A DNA stretch of 64,000 nucleotides. Source: Rhodospirillales bacterium. Lineage in GTDB: Bacteria; Pseudomonadota; Alphaproteobacteria; JAJFIK01. The position numbers were made by a program, and so were the translations under genes. The stretch is from assembly GCA_021775005.1 (NCBI GenBank), contig JAJFIK010000089.1, forward strand, positions 22,685-86,684, written 5' to 3'. The notes under the pieces were generated by a model that made no database searches, was not told the DNA's origin, and was given only the letters and a program-made list of their open reading frames with translations. Positions within the stretch are counted from its first letter, which is position 1, and every line of letters begins with the position of its first letter. This document shows, one piece after another, positions 9,545 to 19,658 of this stretch.

Positions 9545-10795
9545 ATGACGGATACGGGCTCTTCCTTGTCCCGTGTTGCGCGCCTCAAGCGCCGCCTCTA
9601 CGTCATTCTTGAAGCAGGAAAAACGCAAGATCTGCCAAGTCAAATCTTTGATTGGTTCATGGTCACGTTGATCTTGGCAAATGTTGCCGCGTTCACCGCT
9701 GAAACCGTTCCCAGTATTGCCGAGGCCTGGGGTCCACAATTGGCCCTGTTCAACGTAATATCAATTGTTGTTTTTACAGTGGAATATGCCTTGCGGCTTT
9801 GGGTTTGCACGGAGCATCCACCCTTGCGCCACATCAATGGTTGGCTAGCGCGAGGGCGGTTTGCCCTCCACCCCGTGATGCTGATCGATCTTTTCGTGAT
9901 CCTACCGTTCTATTTGAATATTTTAATTGGCGTTGACCTTCGCGTGTTGCGGATCGTGCGGCTGTTGCGGTTTATGAAACTGGTGCGGTTTTCCCCAGCG
10001 CTCACCACCCTCTCGAATGTGGTCTATGCCGAACGTCGGGCGCTGGTTGGTGCCTTGATCATTATGTTCGGGCTTTTGGTCTTCGCGGCGAGCGCCATTC
10101 ACCTTGCGGAACGGGTCGTGCAGCCAGAGGTGTTTGGTACCATCCCGGACGCCATGTGGTGGGCCATAGCCACACTCACCACAGTTGGTTACGGCGATGT
10201 TGTGCCGGTAACAGCATGGGGCCGCATTATCGGCGCGATCGTCATGATATTTGGTCTCGCCATGTTTGCTCTGCCAATTGGCATTATCGCGACGGGCTTT
10301 AGCCAGGAAACTCACCGTCGGCAGTTTGTGGTGAATTGGGGGCTGATCTCGCGGGTTCGATTGTTCTCTGACCTCGATGCCGCTGAGCTCGCCGAAGTAA
10401 TGTCCCTGTTGCGCACGCAGATCGTCCCTGCCGATAGCATCATCATGCGCCAGGGGGACGAGGCGGACGCGATGTATTTCATCTCATTGGGCCGCGTTGA
10501 AGTGGCGCTGGCTGATCGCACAGTGGTTCTCAGTGAGGGCGATCACTTTGGCGAAATTGCCCTTTTGCGGCATGTGCGCCATGTGGCGACCATGCGCGCC
10601 CTGAGCCAAGTTCACCTGTTGATATTGGAGGCTGATGATTTCCGCGCTTTGCTAAAACATCATCCCCGCCTTGGCGAGCGCATTCGCGTAGCAGCAGAAG
10701 AAAAACTCAAAGCCGGGTTTGGAAAAACGAGCGGGGAGCTTCTTGAAGAAGAGCTCCGCCGCCCGCAAAGTGAAAGCGCCAACGTGCCCGAATAG
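9545..10795 (+). CDS. Voltage-gated-type potassium channel with C-terminal cyclic-nucleotide-binding-like domain
   Basis: 416 residues starting 4 nt after the alaS stop. An N-terminal ion-transport domain has about six membrane segments, including an S4-like run DLRVLRIVRLLRFMKLVRF, and a pore with selectivity filter TTVGYGDVVP near residue 210. From about residue 275 there is a cNMP-binding fold with FGEIALL. In the phosphate-binding cassette the usual Arg of the R-S/T-A-T/S motif is His (RHVATMRA), so cyclic nucleotide binding may be weak or absent. It belongs to the MlotiK1/Kch-like bacterial channels of the inner membrane. It converges on icd with a 3-nt gap. Confidence 0.88.
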   Translation: MTDTGSSLSRVARLKRRLYVILEAGKTQDLPSQIFDWFMVTLILANVAAFTAETVPSIAEAWGPQLALFNVISIVVFTVEYALRLWVCTEHPPLRHINGWLARGRFALHPVMLIDLFVILPFYLNILIGVDLRVLRIVRLLRFMKLVRFSPALTTLSNVVYAERRALVGALIIMFGLLVFAASAIHLAERVVQPEVFGTIPDAMWWAIATLTTVGYGDVVPVTAWGRIIGAIVMIFGLAMFALPIGIIATGFSQETHRRQFVVNWGLISRVRLFSDLDAAELAEVMSLLRTQIVPADSIIMRQGDEADAMYFISLGRVEVALADRTVVLSEGDHFGEIALLRHVRHVATMRALSQVHLLILEADDFRALLKHHPRLGERIRVAAEEKLKAGFGKTSGELLEEELRRPQSESANVPE

Positions 10796-10798
10796 GCC

Positions 10799-12013
10799 CT
10801 ATGCCATGGCTTTCTGGAAATTCGCATCGACCGCATCAAGAAAGCCCTCGGTGGTGAGCCAGCTCTGCTGATCGCCAATGAGGATCGCTAGGTCTTTGGT
10901 CATTTCACCGCCTTCAACGGTCTTGATGACAGTGGCTTCCAGTGTATTGGCAAAGTCGATCAGTGCTTGGTTTTCATCAAGCTTGCCGCGATGGGCGAGG
11001 CCGCGCGTCCAGGCAAAAATTGAGGCAATGGAGTTTGTGCTGGTGGGTTTGCCTTGCTGATGCAAACGATAATGCCGCGTCACCGTGCCGTGGGCGGCTT
11101 CTGCTTCCACAGTGCGTCCATCCGGCGTCATCAACACAGAGGTCATAAGGCCCAAGGAGCCATAGCCCTGCGCCACGGTATCAGACTGCACATCACCGTC
11201 ATAATTCTTGCACGCCCAGACATAACCGCCGTCCCATTTCATCGCGGCGGCCACCATGTCGTCGATCAGACGGTGCTCATAGGTGATGCCGAGCTTTTCG
11301 AAGTCGGTCTTGAACCCAGTGTCGAACACTTCCTGGAAAAGGTCCTTGAAGCGGCCATCATAGGCTTTGAGGATGGTATTTTTAGTGGAAAGGTACACCG
11401 GCCAATTGCGTCCCAAGCCAAAGTTGAAGCTGGCGCGGGCAAAGTCGCGAATGGAATCGTCAAGATTGTACATCCCCATGGCAATGCCTGATGAGGGGAA
11501 ATCAAAGACATCGAAGTCTAGCTCAGCGCTGCCATCGGCAGGAGTGAACTTCATGGTCAGTTTGCCAGGGCCCGGAACTTTGAAATCTGTGGCGCGGTAC
11601 TGGTCGCCAAAGGCGTGACGGCCAATGACGACAGGGCGCGTCCAGCCCGGCACAAGGCGTGGCACGTTGCTGACCACGATGGGTTCGCGAAACACAACAC
11701 CGCCCAAAATGTTCCGGATGGTACCATTGGGCGAGCGCCACATTTTCTTGAGGCCAAATTCTTCGACCCGCGCTTCGTCCGGCGTAATGGTGGCGCATTT
11801 AACGCCCACGCCGTGTTTTTGGATGGCGTTCGCCGCATCGACGGTAATCTGATCATCGGTGGCATCCCGCGATTCCATCCCTAGATCGTAGTATTCCAGA
11901 TCAATATCGAGGTAGGGGTGGATCAGCTTGTCTTTAATGAGCTGCCAAATGATGCGGGTCATCTCGTCGCCATCGAGCTCAACGACCGGGTTTTGAACCT
12001 TGATTTTTGCCAT
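10799..12013 (-). CDS. icd: NADP-dependent isocitrate dehydrogenase (dimeric type)
   Basis: 404 residues, the length and sequence style of the eukaryote-like homodimeric NADP-IDH found in alphaproteobacteria. Seen motifs include [48 protein letters not shown], and the C-terminal [12 protein letters not shown] with the NADP-binding region after it. It converts isocitrate to 2-oxoglutarate and CO2 in the TCA cycle. A single-gene unit divergent from trmJ. Confidence 0.96.
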   Translation of the reverse strand: MAKIKVQNPVVELDGDEMTRIIWQLIKDKLIHPYLDIDLEYYDLGMESRDATDDQITVDAANAIQKHGVGVKCATITPDEARVEEFGLKKMWRSPNGTIRNILGGVVFREPIVVSNVPRLVPGWTRPVVIGRHAFGDQYRATDFKVPGPGKLTMKFTPADGSAELDFDVFDFPSSGIAMGMYNLDDSIRDFARASFNFGLGRNWPVYLSTKNTILKAYDGRFKDLFQEVFDTGFKTDFEKLGITYEHRLIDDMVAAAMKWDGGYVWACKNYDGDVQSDTVAQGYGSLGLMTSVLMTPDGRTVEAEAAHGTVTRHYRLHQQGKPTSTNSIASIFAWTRGLAHRGKLDENQALIDFANTLEATVIKTVEGGEMTKDLAILIGDQQSWLTTEGFLDAVDANFQKAMA

Positions 12014-12132
12014 GGTGCAGACTGATACGTCCTGTTCTAAATTGGATTTGGAAAGAGGCCGCTAGGCCCGCTGGGATGCGGCGCGAGAGCTATCGTATCC
12101 ATCGTTGAAATGCAAATTTTGGGAGCCCATCG

Positions 12133-12900
12133 ATGACACAGAGAGACAAGAGCCCTGAAGGGTCCGCTGACCGGCCGGCGGTGGTTCTTGTGCGCCCGCA
12201 AATGGGTGAAAATATCGGTGCCGCGGCGCGGGCAATGTTCAATTTCGGACTGACGGAGCTTCGCCTGGTCGCCCCTCGTGATGGCTGGCCCAACGCCAAA
12301 GCCGAAGCCATGGCTGCAGGAGCGCTGGAGGTGGTCCAGGCGGCCGAGATATACCCCAGCACGAAGGAGGCCCTGGCGGATTTCAACTATGTGATTGCGA
12401 CCACCGCACGGGGGCGGGAGGTCTCCAAGCCGGTAATGACCCCTGGCCGGACGGCGCAAGAGTTACACGCGCGCCATGGGGCGGGCTCGCGCACAGCACT
12501 TTTGTTTGGAGCGGAGGCCTCAGGCCTGGAGAATGACGATGTGGCCCTGGCGGATGTCATGGTGACGATCCCGGCTAACCCTGCGTTTTCCTCGCTCAAT
12601 CTGGGCCAGGCAGTGCTGCTCTTGGCCTATGAATGGATGCGGGCGGGGGATGAGACCGCTCCAGTACAGCTTGATCGCCGCGGCTATGTTCCCGCGCCGC
12701 GGGGCGACCTCACTCACCTTTTTGATCATCTGGAGGCCACATTGACGCGCTCAGGCTTCCTGCGCCCGCCGGAAAAGGCCCCGGTGATGATGCGCAATAT
12801 CAAGGCGATGCTGACGCGAGCGGATTTCTCCGACCAGGAAGTCCGTACTTTGCGCGGGATTATCACCTCGCTGGAGCGCTTGGACGTGCCCAAAAACTGA
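12133..12900 (+). CDS. trmJ: tRNA (cytidine/uridine-2'-O-)-methyltransferase, TrmJ-type SPOUT enzyme
   Basis: 255 residues with the three SpoU motifs in order: motif 1 GENIGAAARAMFNFG, motif 2 LLFGAEASGL and motif 3 IPANPAFSSLNLGQAVLLL. A C-terminal helical extension (about residues 175-255) is typical of TrmJ rather than of TrmH or RlmB. In E. coli TrmJ methylates position 32 of tRNAs. Start at the ATG at 12133. Confidence 0.85.
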   Translation: MTQRDKSPEGSADRPAVVLVRPQMGENIGAAARAMFNFGLTELRLVAPRDGWPNAKAEAMAAGALEVVQAAEIYPSTKEALADFNYVIATTARGREVSKPVMTPGRTAQELHARHGAGSRTALLFGAEASGLENDDVALADVMVTIPANPAFSSLNLGQAVLLLAYEWMRAGDETAPVQLDRRGYVPAPRGDLTHLFDHLEATLTRSGFLRPPEKAPVMMRNIKAMLTRADFSDQEVRTLRGIITSLERLDVPKN

Positions 12901-12914
12901 GGAATTCTGCCTGT

Positions 12915-12942
12915 TTGACATGGCGCTGAGGATGGCTATATT
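12915..12942 (+). promoter_or_regulatory. Sigma-70-type promoter for rpsD
   Basis: TTGACA at 12915-12920 and TATATT at 12937-12942, spacer 16 nt. It begins just after the trmJ stop and would give a leader of more than 100 nt before the rpsD start at 13064. The leader is GC-rich and could fold. A regulatory role such as S4 autoregulation is only inferred. Confidence 0.7.
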
Positions 12943-13063
12943 CCGCGCCTTCGCCGCACAGGGTTCGCCCTGACCGGTGACTACGGGAGATGCAAGACCC
13001 GCCGTTGAGATCGCGACCACCATGGGGGTGTTCGCCGGGCTGCGTCAGTGAAAGAGGCATACG

Positions 13064-13684
13064 ATGTCAAAGCGACTATCGTCGAAATATAAAATTGACC
13101 GCCGGATGGGTGAAAACATCTGGGGTCGCCCAAAAAGCCCCGTCAATAAACGCGAATATGGTCCTGGCCAGCACGGTCAACGTCGCCGCAGCAAGAAGTC
13201 CGACTTCGGTCTGCAGTTGATGGCCAAGCAAAAGCTCAAGGGCTATTACGGCAATATCACCGAAAAGCAATTTCGCCGCGTCTATGACGATGCCAACCGG
13301 ACCAAAGGCAACACCGCTGAATCAATGATCGGTCTGCTTGAGCGTCGCCTTGATGCCTTGGTCTATCGCGCAAAGTTTGTGCCCACGGTTTTCGCTGCTC
13401 GTCAGTTCGTGAGCCACGGCCATGTGAAAGTGAACGGCAAGCGGGTCAACATCCCCAGCTATCGTCTGCGCGAAGGCGATGTGGTGGAAGTGCGCGATCG
13501 CTCAAAGCAGTTGACTGTGCTGCTTGAGGCAGTGGATAGCCCCGAGCGTGAAGTGCCGGATTATGTTGAGGCTGATCATGCCAAGATGACCGCAAAATTC
13601 TTGCGCGTTCCGGCCTTGGCCGACGTGCCTTACCCTACCAAGATGGAACCCAACCTGGTGGTCGAGTTCTACTCCAAGGCGTAA
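13064..13684 (+). CDS. rpsD: 30S ribosomal protein S4
   Basis: 206 residues with the S4 RNA-binding fold: [14 protein letters not shown] [15 protein letters not shown] at the N-terminus, [15 protein letters not shown], and the S4 domain [22 protein letters not shown]. It lacks the N-terminal zinc Cys cluster, so it is the zinc-free form. S4 nucleates 30S assembly. It stands alone, as in many alphaproteobacteria, with its own promoter and terminator. Confidence 0.98.
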   Translation: MSKRLSSKYKIDRRMGENIWGRPKSPVNKREYGPGQHGQRRRSKKSDFGLQLMAKQKLKGYYGNITEKQFRRVYDDANRTKGNTAESMIGLLERRLDALVYRAKFVPTVFAARQFVSHGHVKVNGKRVNIPSYRLREGDVVEVRDRSKQLTVLLEAVDSPEREVPDYVEADHAKMTAKFLRVPALADVPYPTKMEPNLVVEFYSKA

Positions 13685-13713
13685 GCGCCTTTTTTCCCGA
13701 AGCTCAGAATCAA

Positions 13714-13748
13714 AAAGGGTCGCTCCAGCGGGGGCGACCCTTTATTTT
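13714..13748. terminator. Bidirectional Rho-independent terminator between rpsD and grxD
   Basis: GGGTCGC at 13717-13723 pairs with GCGACCC at 13734-13740. On the plus strand TTTATTTT follows, ending rpsD. On the minus strand a run of five T follows, so the same hairpin can end grxD. Confidence 0.85.
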
Positions 13749-13767
13749 CGTGTGCGATGGTCGTGGC

Positions 13768-14115
13768 TTAGGCCGCGTTGACCTGAACGCCCTTGTTCGC
13801 AAAAAGGTCGCGCAACTCACCCGCTTCAAACATCTCACGGATAATGTCACAACCGCCAACAAACTCACCCTTCACATAGAGCTGCGGCACTGTTGGCCAA
13901 TTTGAAAAATCTTTGATGCCGCTCCGCAGCTCGTCGCTCTCCAGCACATTGTGCGATGCGAAGGGAACGCCGAGATAGTCCAGCACCTGGACTACGGTGG
14001 AGGAAAATCCGCATTGGGGGAATTGCGGGGTGCCTTTCATGAAAAGCACCACGTCATTTGATCCCACTTCTGACTTTAGCCAATCGTTGATTGGGGCTGT
14101 AACTTGGTCGGTCAT
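13768..14115 (-). CDS. grxD: Monothiol glutaredoxin (CGFS type)
   Basis: 115 residues with the CGFS active site in FPQCGFSSTVVQVLD and the GSH-binding FVGGCDIIREM. CGFS glutaredoxins bind [2Fe-2S] clusters and deliver them in iron-sulfur assembly. The gene follows bolA on the same strand; Grx4 and BolA form a known heterodimer that shares a cluster, so the pairing supports both calls. The start has a GGAGAG-type ribosome site. Confidence 0.95.
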   Translation of the reverse strand: MTDQVTAPINDWLKSEVGSNDVVLFMKGTPQFPQCGFSSTVVQVLDYLGVPFASHNVLESDELRSGIKDFSNWPTVPQLYVKGEFVGGCDIIREMFEAGELRDLFANKGVQVNAA

Positions 14116-14193
14116 TGAGGCTCTCTCCGGGTTAAAAGCCGCGGGTGGTAATTCTGTTTGTTGTCCAAGAAATAGGCATGGCCCTTGGGCAGG

Positions 14194-14424
14194 TCAAGCG
14201 CTGCGAGTTTTTAGTTGAAGCGCGTGCAGTTCTCCGCCCATACGGCCTTTTAGGGCAGCATAAACTGCCTGGTGTTGCTGGATGCGGCTCTGGCCTTCAA
14301 AACCGGCCCAAATAATTTCAGCGGAATAGTGATCACCGTCACCTGCAAGGTCCGTGATGGTTACACGGGCGCCCGGCAGGGCGGCCAAAATCAGCCGTTC
14401 AATATCCGGCGCTTGCATGGCCAT
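14194..14424 (-). CDS. BolA family protein
   Basis: 76 residues with the BolA fold: ERLILAALPGARVTITDL, then DGDHYSAEIIWAGFEGQSRIQQHQAVYAALKGRMGGELHALQL, containing the family H-Q-x-V-Y-x-A-L core. Acts with CGFS glutaredoxins in iron homeostasis. It lies 78 nt upstream of grxD on the same strand and is likely cotranscribed. Whether it is BolA or the IbaG-like paralogue cannot be settled; the short length fits IbaG/BolA2. Confidence 0.88.
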   Translation of the reverse strand: MAMQAPDIERLILAALPGARVTITDLAGDGDHYSAEIIWAGFEGQSRIQQHQAVYAALKGRMGGELHALQLKTRSA

Positions 14425-14535
14425 GGAACAATCCTGTTATTGCTAGTTGAATTAGAATGGGCTTAGCATCAATGAGTTGAAGAATCCAATGGTCGTCTGG
14501 GATGGCCTTGGGTGGGCCTGCAGGAGGGAGCAAGA

Positions 14536-14940
14536 ATGGACGCAGCAAAAGTCCGGCGCGACGAAGATCTTGGAGCATTAATTATCGAGGTTTTGAAGCC
14601 AATTTCCTACCGTGAGATATTGGATCTTGTGCGTGAGGAACTTGAACCCAATCCAACGCGCCACCTGATATGGAATGTTCACCCCGGGACAGCGGGCCAG
14701 CTTACGACCGATGACTTCAAGGACTTCTATACCAAGCAGCGCAGTAAGATCCTTACCCGCCGCGACGGGATTACGATCTATGTGGCGCCGGGGGATGCGG
14801 AAAACGCGCTGTGTCGCTGGGCGCAGGTTTATGTGGAGAAGGTGGCCGATGTGCCCATCAGCATCCATGTGGTCCGTTCATTTGAAGAAGCGCAGCAGAT
14901 TTTGACCGAGGCTAATACCCTGTCGCCATCCTCATCGTGA
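14536..14940 (+). CDS. Hypothetical protein, SpoIIAA/STAS-like length and fold
   Basis: 134 residues from the ATG at 14536, set by the AGGAGGG Shine-Dalgarno at 14522-14528. No motif is decisive. The alternation of a short N-terminal strand (LGALIIEVLKPISYREILD), a helix, then LIWNVHPGT and ITIYVAPGDAENALCRWAQVY looks like the SpoIIAA/STAS-like proteins common in alphaproteobacteria, some of which act in signalling. That is inference. It stands alone between divergent bolA and convergent purL. Confidence 0.7.
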   Translation: MDAAKVRRDEDLGALIIEVLKPISYREILDLVREELEPNPTRHLIWNVHPGTAGQLTTDDFKDFYTKQRSKILTRRDGITIYVAPGDAENALCRWAQVYVEKVADVPISIHVVRSFEEAQQILTEANTLSPSSS

Positions 14941-14984
14941 TGCTGATTTAAGCGCCATTGTCCGGTTGTCCGCTGCGGGCAACG

Positions 14985-17168
14985 CTAGAGCTGATCGTGC
15001 ATCAGACCTTCAAAAAAGCCTTCATGGGCGCTGCGAAGCGCTTCTACCATGACTTCTGCAACACCATCGAACGTGAGGCATGAACCGCCCGTCGTGCCGA
15101 GGCGCAAAACAGGAAGATCGCCTGCTTCCAGGGTATCGGCGTCAGCGGCAGACATAGTCACGACGTAGCGCGCCTGGTCCTCGCCAAACAAAAAGGCATG
15201 CGCAGGCAGATCATCCGGCAGATCAATTGTCGCGCCAATGCCCGACGCCATCGCCATATCGGCAAGGGCAGTAGCAAGACCGCCATCTGAGCAATCATGC
15301 ACCGCGGTAATTTTGCCACTGCGAATAAGCCCACGCACAAAGTCCCCATTGCGTTTCTCTGTGGCCAAATTCACCGGCGGCGGAGCACCTTCTTCGCGGC
15401 CTGCAATGTCGCGCAAGAAAAGCGACTGCCCCAAGTGTCCGCGCGTCTCACCAACAAGGAAGATCACTTCATCCTCGGCTTTGAAGGCAATGGTGGCCAT
15501 CTGGCTGACATCGGGCAGAACCCCGACGCCGCCAATGGCAGGGGTCGGCTTTACGCCAATGCCGTTGGTCTCGTTGTAAAATGAGACATTGCCCGACACG
15601 ACAGGGTAGCCAAGGGCGCCGCTGGCTTCTGCCATGCCATCAATGCAGCCTATGAACTGTCCCATAATTTCAGGGCGCTCCGGCGAGCCGAAATTCAAGC
15701 AATCCGTATAAGCAAGCGGGTCCGCACCAACGGCGGTAAGATTTCGCCAGGTCTCAGCCACCGCCTGCTTGCCGCCCTCAAAGGGATCAGCCTGGCAATA
15801 GCGCGGCGTCACGTCTGTACAAACCGCCAAAGCCTTTGTTGTGCCATGCACGCGCACCACAGCCGCATCGCCGCCGGGGCGCTGCACGGTATCTGCCATC
15901 ACGGTGTAATCATATTGTTCATAAACCCAGCGGCGGGAGGAAAGCTCCGACCCACCCAAAAGTTTGAGCAGTGCCTCACCAAGATCGTTGGGGGCAGGCA
16001 CGTCATCAGGCGAAATATATTCTGCCTTGGGGGTCGCCACATGGGGCCGATCATACAGGGGCGCGAAATCAGCCAAGGGGCCAAGGGGGATGTCTGCCAC
16101 CTCTTCACCTTTGTGGCGAAGGGTGAGGTGGCTGGTATCTGTCGTGATGCCGATAATGGCAAAATCCAAGCCCCATTTTTCAAAAATGTGCCGCCCGATG
16201 TCTTCATGGCCCGGTTTGAGGACCATCAGCATGCGTTCCTGGCTCTCTGACAGCATCATCTCGTAGGCCGTCATGTTCTCTTCGCGCTGGGGTACCTGGT
16301 CGAGGTCAAGCTCAAGGCCGGTCTCACCCTTGGAGGCCATTTCCACCGCCGATGAGGTCAGCCCCGCCGCGCCCATATCCTGGATCGCGATGATGACGTC
16401 TTCGGCCATCAGCTCCAGGCAGGCTTCAAGCAACAGCTTTTCCGTAAACGGGTCACCAACCTGAACGGTAGGGCGCTTTTCATCTGAGTCATCGTCGAAT
16501 TCTGCGGACGCCATGGTGGCCCCGTGAATGCCGTCGCGGCCGGTTTTGGAGCCCACATAGACGACGGGGTTTCCCACCCCTTTGGCGGCGGAGTAAAATA
16601 TATTGTCCGTATCCGCGAGGCCGACGCACATGGCGTTGACGAGAATATTTCCGTTGTAGCTCTTGTCGAAATTCACTTCACCGCCGACGGTCGGCACACC
16701 CATGCAATTGCCATAGCCGCCAATGCCAGCGACCACACCGCCCACCAGGTGCCGGGTCTTGGGGTGATCGGCCGCGCCAAAGCGGAGCGCATTCAACAAC
16801 GCTACCGGGCGCGCGCCCATGGTAAACACGTCACGCATGATGCCGCCCACGCCTGTCGCCGCCCCTTGATAGGGTTCAATATATGAAGGGTGGTTGTGGC
16901 TTTCCATTTTGAAGATGGCGGCTTGCCCATCGCCAATATCGATAACCCCAGCGTTTTCGCCAGGACCTTGAATAACGCACGGCCCTTCGGTGGGGAGTTT
17001 TTTCAAATGCAGCCGCGACGACTTGTAGGAGCAATGCTCCGACCACATCACCGAGAAGATGCCAAGCTCCGTCAGGTTGGGTTCCCGGTTCAGGCTACGC
17101 ACAATGGTATCGTATTCGTCGCGGCTTAAGCCGTGCTCGGCGATCACCGCATCAGTATTGGAATTCAC
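14985..17168 (-). CDS. purL: Phosphoribosylformylglycinamidine synthase, large subunit
   Basis: 727 residues, the small PurL form that works with separate PurQ and PurS. The N-terminal [15 protein letters not shown] and the substrate and ATP-site motifs [19 protein letters not shown] and GVGGIMRD are present, followed by two AIR-synthase-like halves. It uses ATP and PurQ-supplied ammonia to make FGAM from FGAR. The start overlaps the purQ stop (ATGA). Confidence 0.97.
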   Translation of the reverse strand: MNSNTDAVIAEHGLSRDEYDTIVRSLNREPNLTELGIFSVMWSEHCSYKSSRLHLKKLPTEGPCVIQGPGENAGVIDIGDGQAAIFKMESHNHPSYIEPYQGAATGVGGIMRDVFTMGARPVALLNALRFGAADHPKTRHLVGGVVAGIGGYGNCMGVPTVGGEVNFDKSYNGNILVNAMCVGLADTDNIFYSAAKGVGNPVVYVGSKTGRDGIHGATMASAEFDDDSDEKRPTVQVGDPFTEKLLLEACLELMAEDVIIAIQDMGAAGLTSSAVEMASKGETGLELDLDQVPQREENMTAYEMMLSESQERMLMVLKPGHEDIGRHIFEKWGLDFAIIGITTDTSHLTLRHKGEEVADIPLGPLADFAPLYDRPHVATPKAEYISPDDVPAPNDLGEALLKLLGGSELSSRRWVYEQYDYTVMADTVQRPGGDAAVVRVHGTTKALAVCTDVTPRYCQADPFEGGKQAVAETWRNLTAVGADPLAYTDCLNFGSPERPEIMGQFIGCIDGMAEASGALGYPVVSGNVSFYNETNGIGVKPTPAIGGVGVLPDVSQMATIAFKAEDEVIFLVGETRGHLGQSLFLRDIAGREEGAPPPVNLATEKRNGDFVRGLIRSGKITAVHDCSDGGLATALADMAMASGIGATIDLPDDLPAHAFLFGEDQARYVVTMSAADADTLEAGDLPVLRLGTTGGSCLTFDGVAEVMVEALRSAHEGFFEGLMHDQL

Positions 17169-17830
17169 GACAGCGCCTCCGTCAGCGCCGCAAACAAGGG
17201 TGCGCCATCGGTGCCACCAAGCTGCTGGTCAATGACGCGTTCAGGGTGGGGCATCAGGCCCAGAACATTACTTTTGGCATTGACGATGCCAGCAATATCT
17301 CGCGCGGAGCCATTGGGGTTGTCATTGGCATAGCGGAAGGCGACCTGGCCTTCCCCCTCGACCCGATCAAGAGTGTCGGCATCGGCAAAATAATTGCCGT
17401 CGTGGTGGGCGATGGGCACATCAATCACCTCGCCTTGGCCATATTTGCTGGTGAATACGGTGTCGGTGTTTTCCACGCTTAGGGGCACAGTCTTGCAAAC
17501 AAAATGCAGTCCGGCGTTGCGCATCAGCACTCCTGGCAGCAGGCCGCATTCCGTAAGTACCTGAAAGCCATTGCAAATGCCCAGCGTTGGTGTGCCGGCT
17601 TTCGCTTTCTTGATCACTTCTTTCATGATCGGTGATTGAGATGCCATGGCCCCGCAGCGCAGATAGTCGCCATAAGAAAATCCGCCCGGAAGAACGATTA
17701 AATCCACCTCCGGCAGGTCACTGTCGCCATGCCAGACCATGTGCGGCTTGGAGCCGGAAATGCGCTCAAGCGCGACCGCCGCATCCCGGTCACAGTTAGA
17801 AGCGGGAAAAACGATGACGGCTGACTTCAT
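17165..17830 (-). CDS. purQ: FGAM synthase glutaminase subunit
   Basis: 221-residue class I glutamine amidotransferase. The nucleophile Cys is in [14 protein letters not shown] near residue 86, and the His-Glu pair is in [10 protein letters not shown] near the C-terminus. It hydrolyses glutamine and channels ammonia to PurL through PurS. It sits 3 nt after purS and overlaps purL by 4 nt, so all three subunits are made together. Confidence 0.96.
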   Translation of the reverse strand: MKSAVIVFPASNCDRDAAVALERISGSKPHMVWHGDSDLPEVDLIVLPGGFSYGDYLRCGAMASQSPIMKEVIKKAKAGTPTLGICNGFQVLTECGLLPGVLMRNAGLHFVCKTVPLSVENTDTVFTSKYGQGEVIDVPIAHHDGNYFADADTLDRVEGEGQVAFRYANDNPNGSARDIAGIVNAKSNVLGLMPHPERVIDQQLGGTDGAPLFAALTEALS

Positions 17831-17833
17831 GTC

Positions 17834-18076
17834 TTAAGCCTCCAAGTCGATGGCGTAGTTTTCGATCACGGTGTTGGCGAGCAGCGCCTCGCACATGCGG
17901 GTCAGATTATCGCGCGCCGTGGTTTCATCGGAATCGGCGATTTCTAGTTCGATGTACTTGCCCTTGCGGACGTCATTGACACCATCAAAACCAAGTGAGC
18001 CGAGCGCATTTTCGATCGCTTTGCCTTCGGGGTCCAATACACCCGCTTTCAAGGTGATGTGAATACGCGCCTTCAT
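17834..18076 (-). CDS. purS: FGAM synthase subunit PurS
   Basis: 80 residues with the PurS pattern: [39 protein letters not shown]. It bridges PurL and PurQ in the FGAM synthase complex. The start overlaps the purC stop by 4 nt. Confidence 0.95.
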   Translation of the reverse strand: MKARIHITLKAGVLDPEGKAIENALGSLGFDGVNDVRKGKYIELEIADSDETTARDNLTRMCEALLANTVIENYAIDLEA

Positions 18077-18858
18077 GTCTCATCCTTGTTCTTACCGGTG
18101 GCGATATTGACCACATTGTCAGGGGTGTCTTGAATATCTTTGAGAAGACCCAAACGCTTTGCCACTTCTTGATAGGCTTCCGTGACACCACCCATGTCCC
18201 GGCGGAAGCGGTCCTTGTCTAGCTTGTCGCCAGACTTTGCGTCCCAAAGGCGGCAGCTATCGGGGCTGATTTCGTCCGCCAATAAAATCCGCAGCAGGTC
18301 ATTTTCCCAATGGCGGCCGAATTCAAGTTTGAAATCCACCAGCTTGATACCGACGCCCATAAACAGACCGGAGAGAAAATCATTGATGCGAATGCTGAGC
18401 TGCAAGATCTCATCAAGTTCCGGTGGGCTCGCCCAGCCGAAGGCGGTGACATGTTCCTCTGAAACTAGAGGGTCGCCGAGCTCATCGTTCTTGTAACAAA
18501 ATTCAATGATGGAGCGGGGCAGGGGTGTGCCTTCTTCAATGCCAAGGCGTTTTGAAATCGACCCCGCTGCAATATTGCGCACGATGACTTCGACAGGGAT
18601 AATCTCAACTTGGCGCACCAACTGTTCGCGCATATTGAGCCGGCGGATAAAGTGCGTCGGAACGCCAATACCGTTGAGCTGTCCCATGATGTATTCGGAA
18701 ATACGGTTATTCAGCACACCTTTCCCTTCGATGGTCCCCTTCTTTTCGTTGTTGAAGGCGGTCGCATCGTCTTTGAAATGCTGAATAATCGTTCCTGGCT
18801 CAGGCCCTTCGTAAAGAATTTTGGCCTTGCCTTCATAAATCTGACGTCGGCGGGTCAT
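18073..18858 (-). CDS. purC: SAICAR synthase
   Basis: 261 residues. Key motifs are [11 protein letters not shown] at the N-terminus, [29 protein letters not shown] and LVDFKLEFG with SPDSCRLWD. It joins aspartate to CAIR using ATP. It is the first gene of the minus-strand operon purC-purS-purQ-purL. Confidence 0.97.
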   Translation of the reverse strand: MTRRRQIYEGKAKILYEGPEPGTIIQHFKDDATAFNNEKKGTIEGKGVLNNRISEYIMGQLNGIGVPTHFIRRLNMREQLVRQVEIIPVEVIVRNIAAGSISKRLGIEEGTPLPRSIIEFCYKNDELGDPLVSEEHVTAFGWASPPELDEILQLSIRINDFLSGLFMGVGIKLVDFKLEFGRHWENDLLRILLADEISPDSCRLWDAKSGDKLDKDRFRRDMGGVTEAYQEVAKRLGLLKDIQDTPDNVVNIATGKNKDET

Positions 18859-19097
18859 AGGTCTCCATCCGGGGCAGCGGGCGGTTTGGATCCAACCTTT
18901 GACGCGGCCCGCTTGAAAGCAGATAGGGGCCCCTATATCGGGCTCGAATCTACGGCGTCAACCTAACGGAATGCCGCATCCCATACAATCGGGTCTGAGC
19001 CCCTCTGGGGGCGCTTGCACTTGGCCCTAGACCCCGCTAAGCCATGTGAGAAATTGGCTCGCGGGCGATCCTGTGGGCACCAAAGATGGAGCTTGTC

Positions 19098-19421
19098 ATG
19101 TCCTCATTCAAGGACCGGGAAAACGCCTTCGAGAACAAATTTGCCCATGATCAGGAACTTCAGTTTCGGGCCACCGCGCGCCGGAACAAGCTTTTTGGCC
19201 TCTGGGCGGCGGAGCTTATGGGCCTGACCGGTGATGCGGCAGAGGCCTATGTGGCTGAAGTGATTCGATCTGATCTGAACGAGCCCGGCGACGAAGATGT
19301 CTTCCGCAAGGTATTGGGCGACCTCCAGGCAAAGCAAGTCGATTTATCCGAGCACCAGATACGACGCCGGTTCGAAGAGTGCATGGCCGAAGCCATGAAA
19401 CAGATTCAAGACGCCAGCTAA
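19098..19421 (+). CDS. DUF1476 / F1-ATPase zeta-inhibitor family protein
   Basis: 107 residues from the ATG at 19098 (MSSFKDRENAFENKFAHD), the usual N-terminus of the family. Highly charged and helical throughout, with KLFGLWAAELMGL and a C-terminal VDLSEHQIRRRFEECMAEA. In Paracoccus this family is the zeta subunit that blocks the F1-ATPase; in many other alphaproteobacteria the inhibition is weak. No atp genes are nearby. The stop interlocks with the convergent DUF1272 gene (4-nt CTAA overlap). Confidence 0.9.
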   Translation: MSSFKDRENAFENKFAHDQELQFRATARRNKLFGLWAAELMGLTGDAAEAYVAEVIRSDLNEPGDEDVFRKVLGDLQAKQVDLSEHQIRRRFEECMAEAMKQIQDAS

Positions 19422-19597
19422 GCCGCCTCGCGTTTTGGCCGCTGGGTCAATTCACCTTTACAATTTGGGCAGGTGAGGCGGTGCGTCTTGTCTGCGCAAG
19501 GGGCACAAAAAGTACACTCATATGAGCAAATGAAGGCGGTGCTGTCCTGAGCAATTGGTTTTGCGCAGGTTTCGCACACGGATTTCATTTCAAGCAT
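19418..19597 (-). CDS. DUF1272 small Cys-rich protein
   Basis: 59 residues, too short for most ORF cut-offs. It begins MLEMKSVCETCAKPIAQD and continues with AFICSYECTFCAPCAD and TCPNCKGEL. Four Cys-x2-Cys-like pairs give it the look of a double zinc ribbon, and the sequence matches the DUF1272 family. Function unknown; zinc binding is inferred from the spacing. Start ATG at 19597, stop at 19418, overlapping the DUF1476 stop by 4 nt. Confidence 0.85.
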   Translation of the reverse strand: MLEMKSVCETCAKPIAQDSTAFICSYECTFCAPCADKTHRLTCPNCKGELTQRPKREAA

Positions 19598-19658
19598 GTT
19601 CGCTCTCCCTGTCTCGCGGGCAGGGGGACACTAACAATTTTTGTTAGCAGATTGGACC

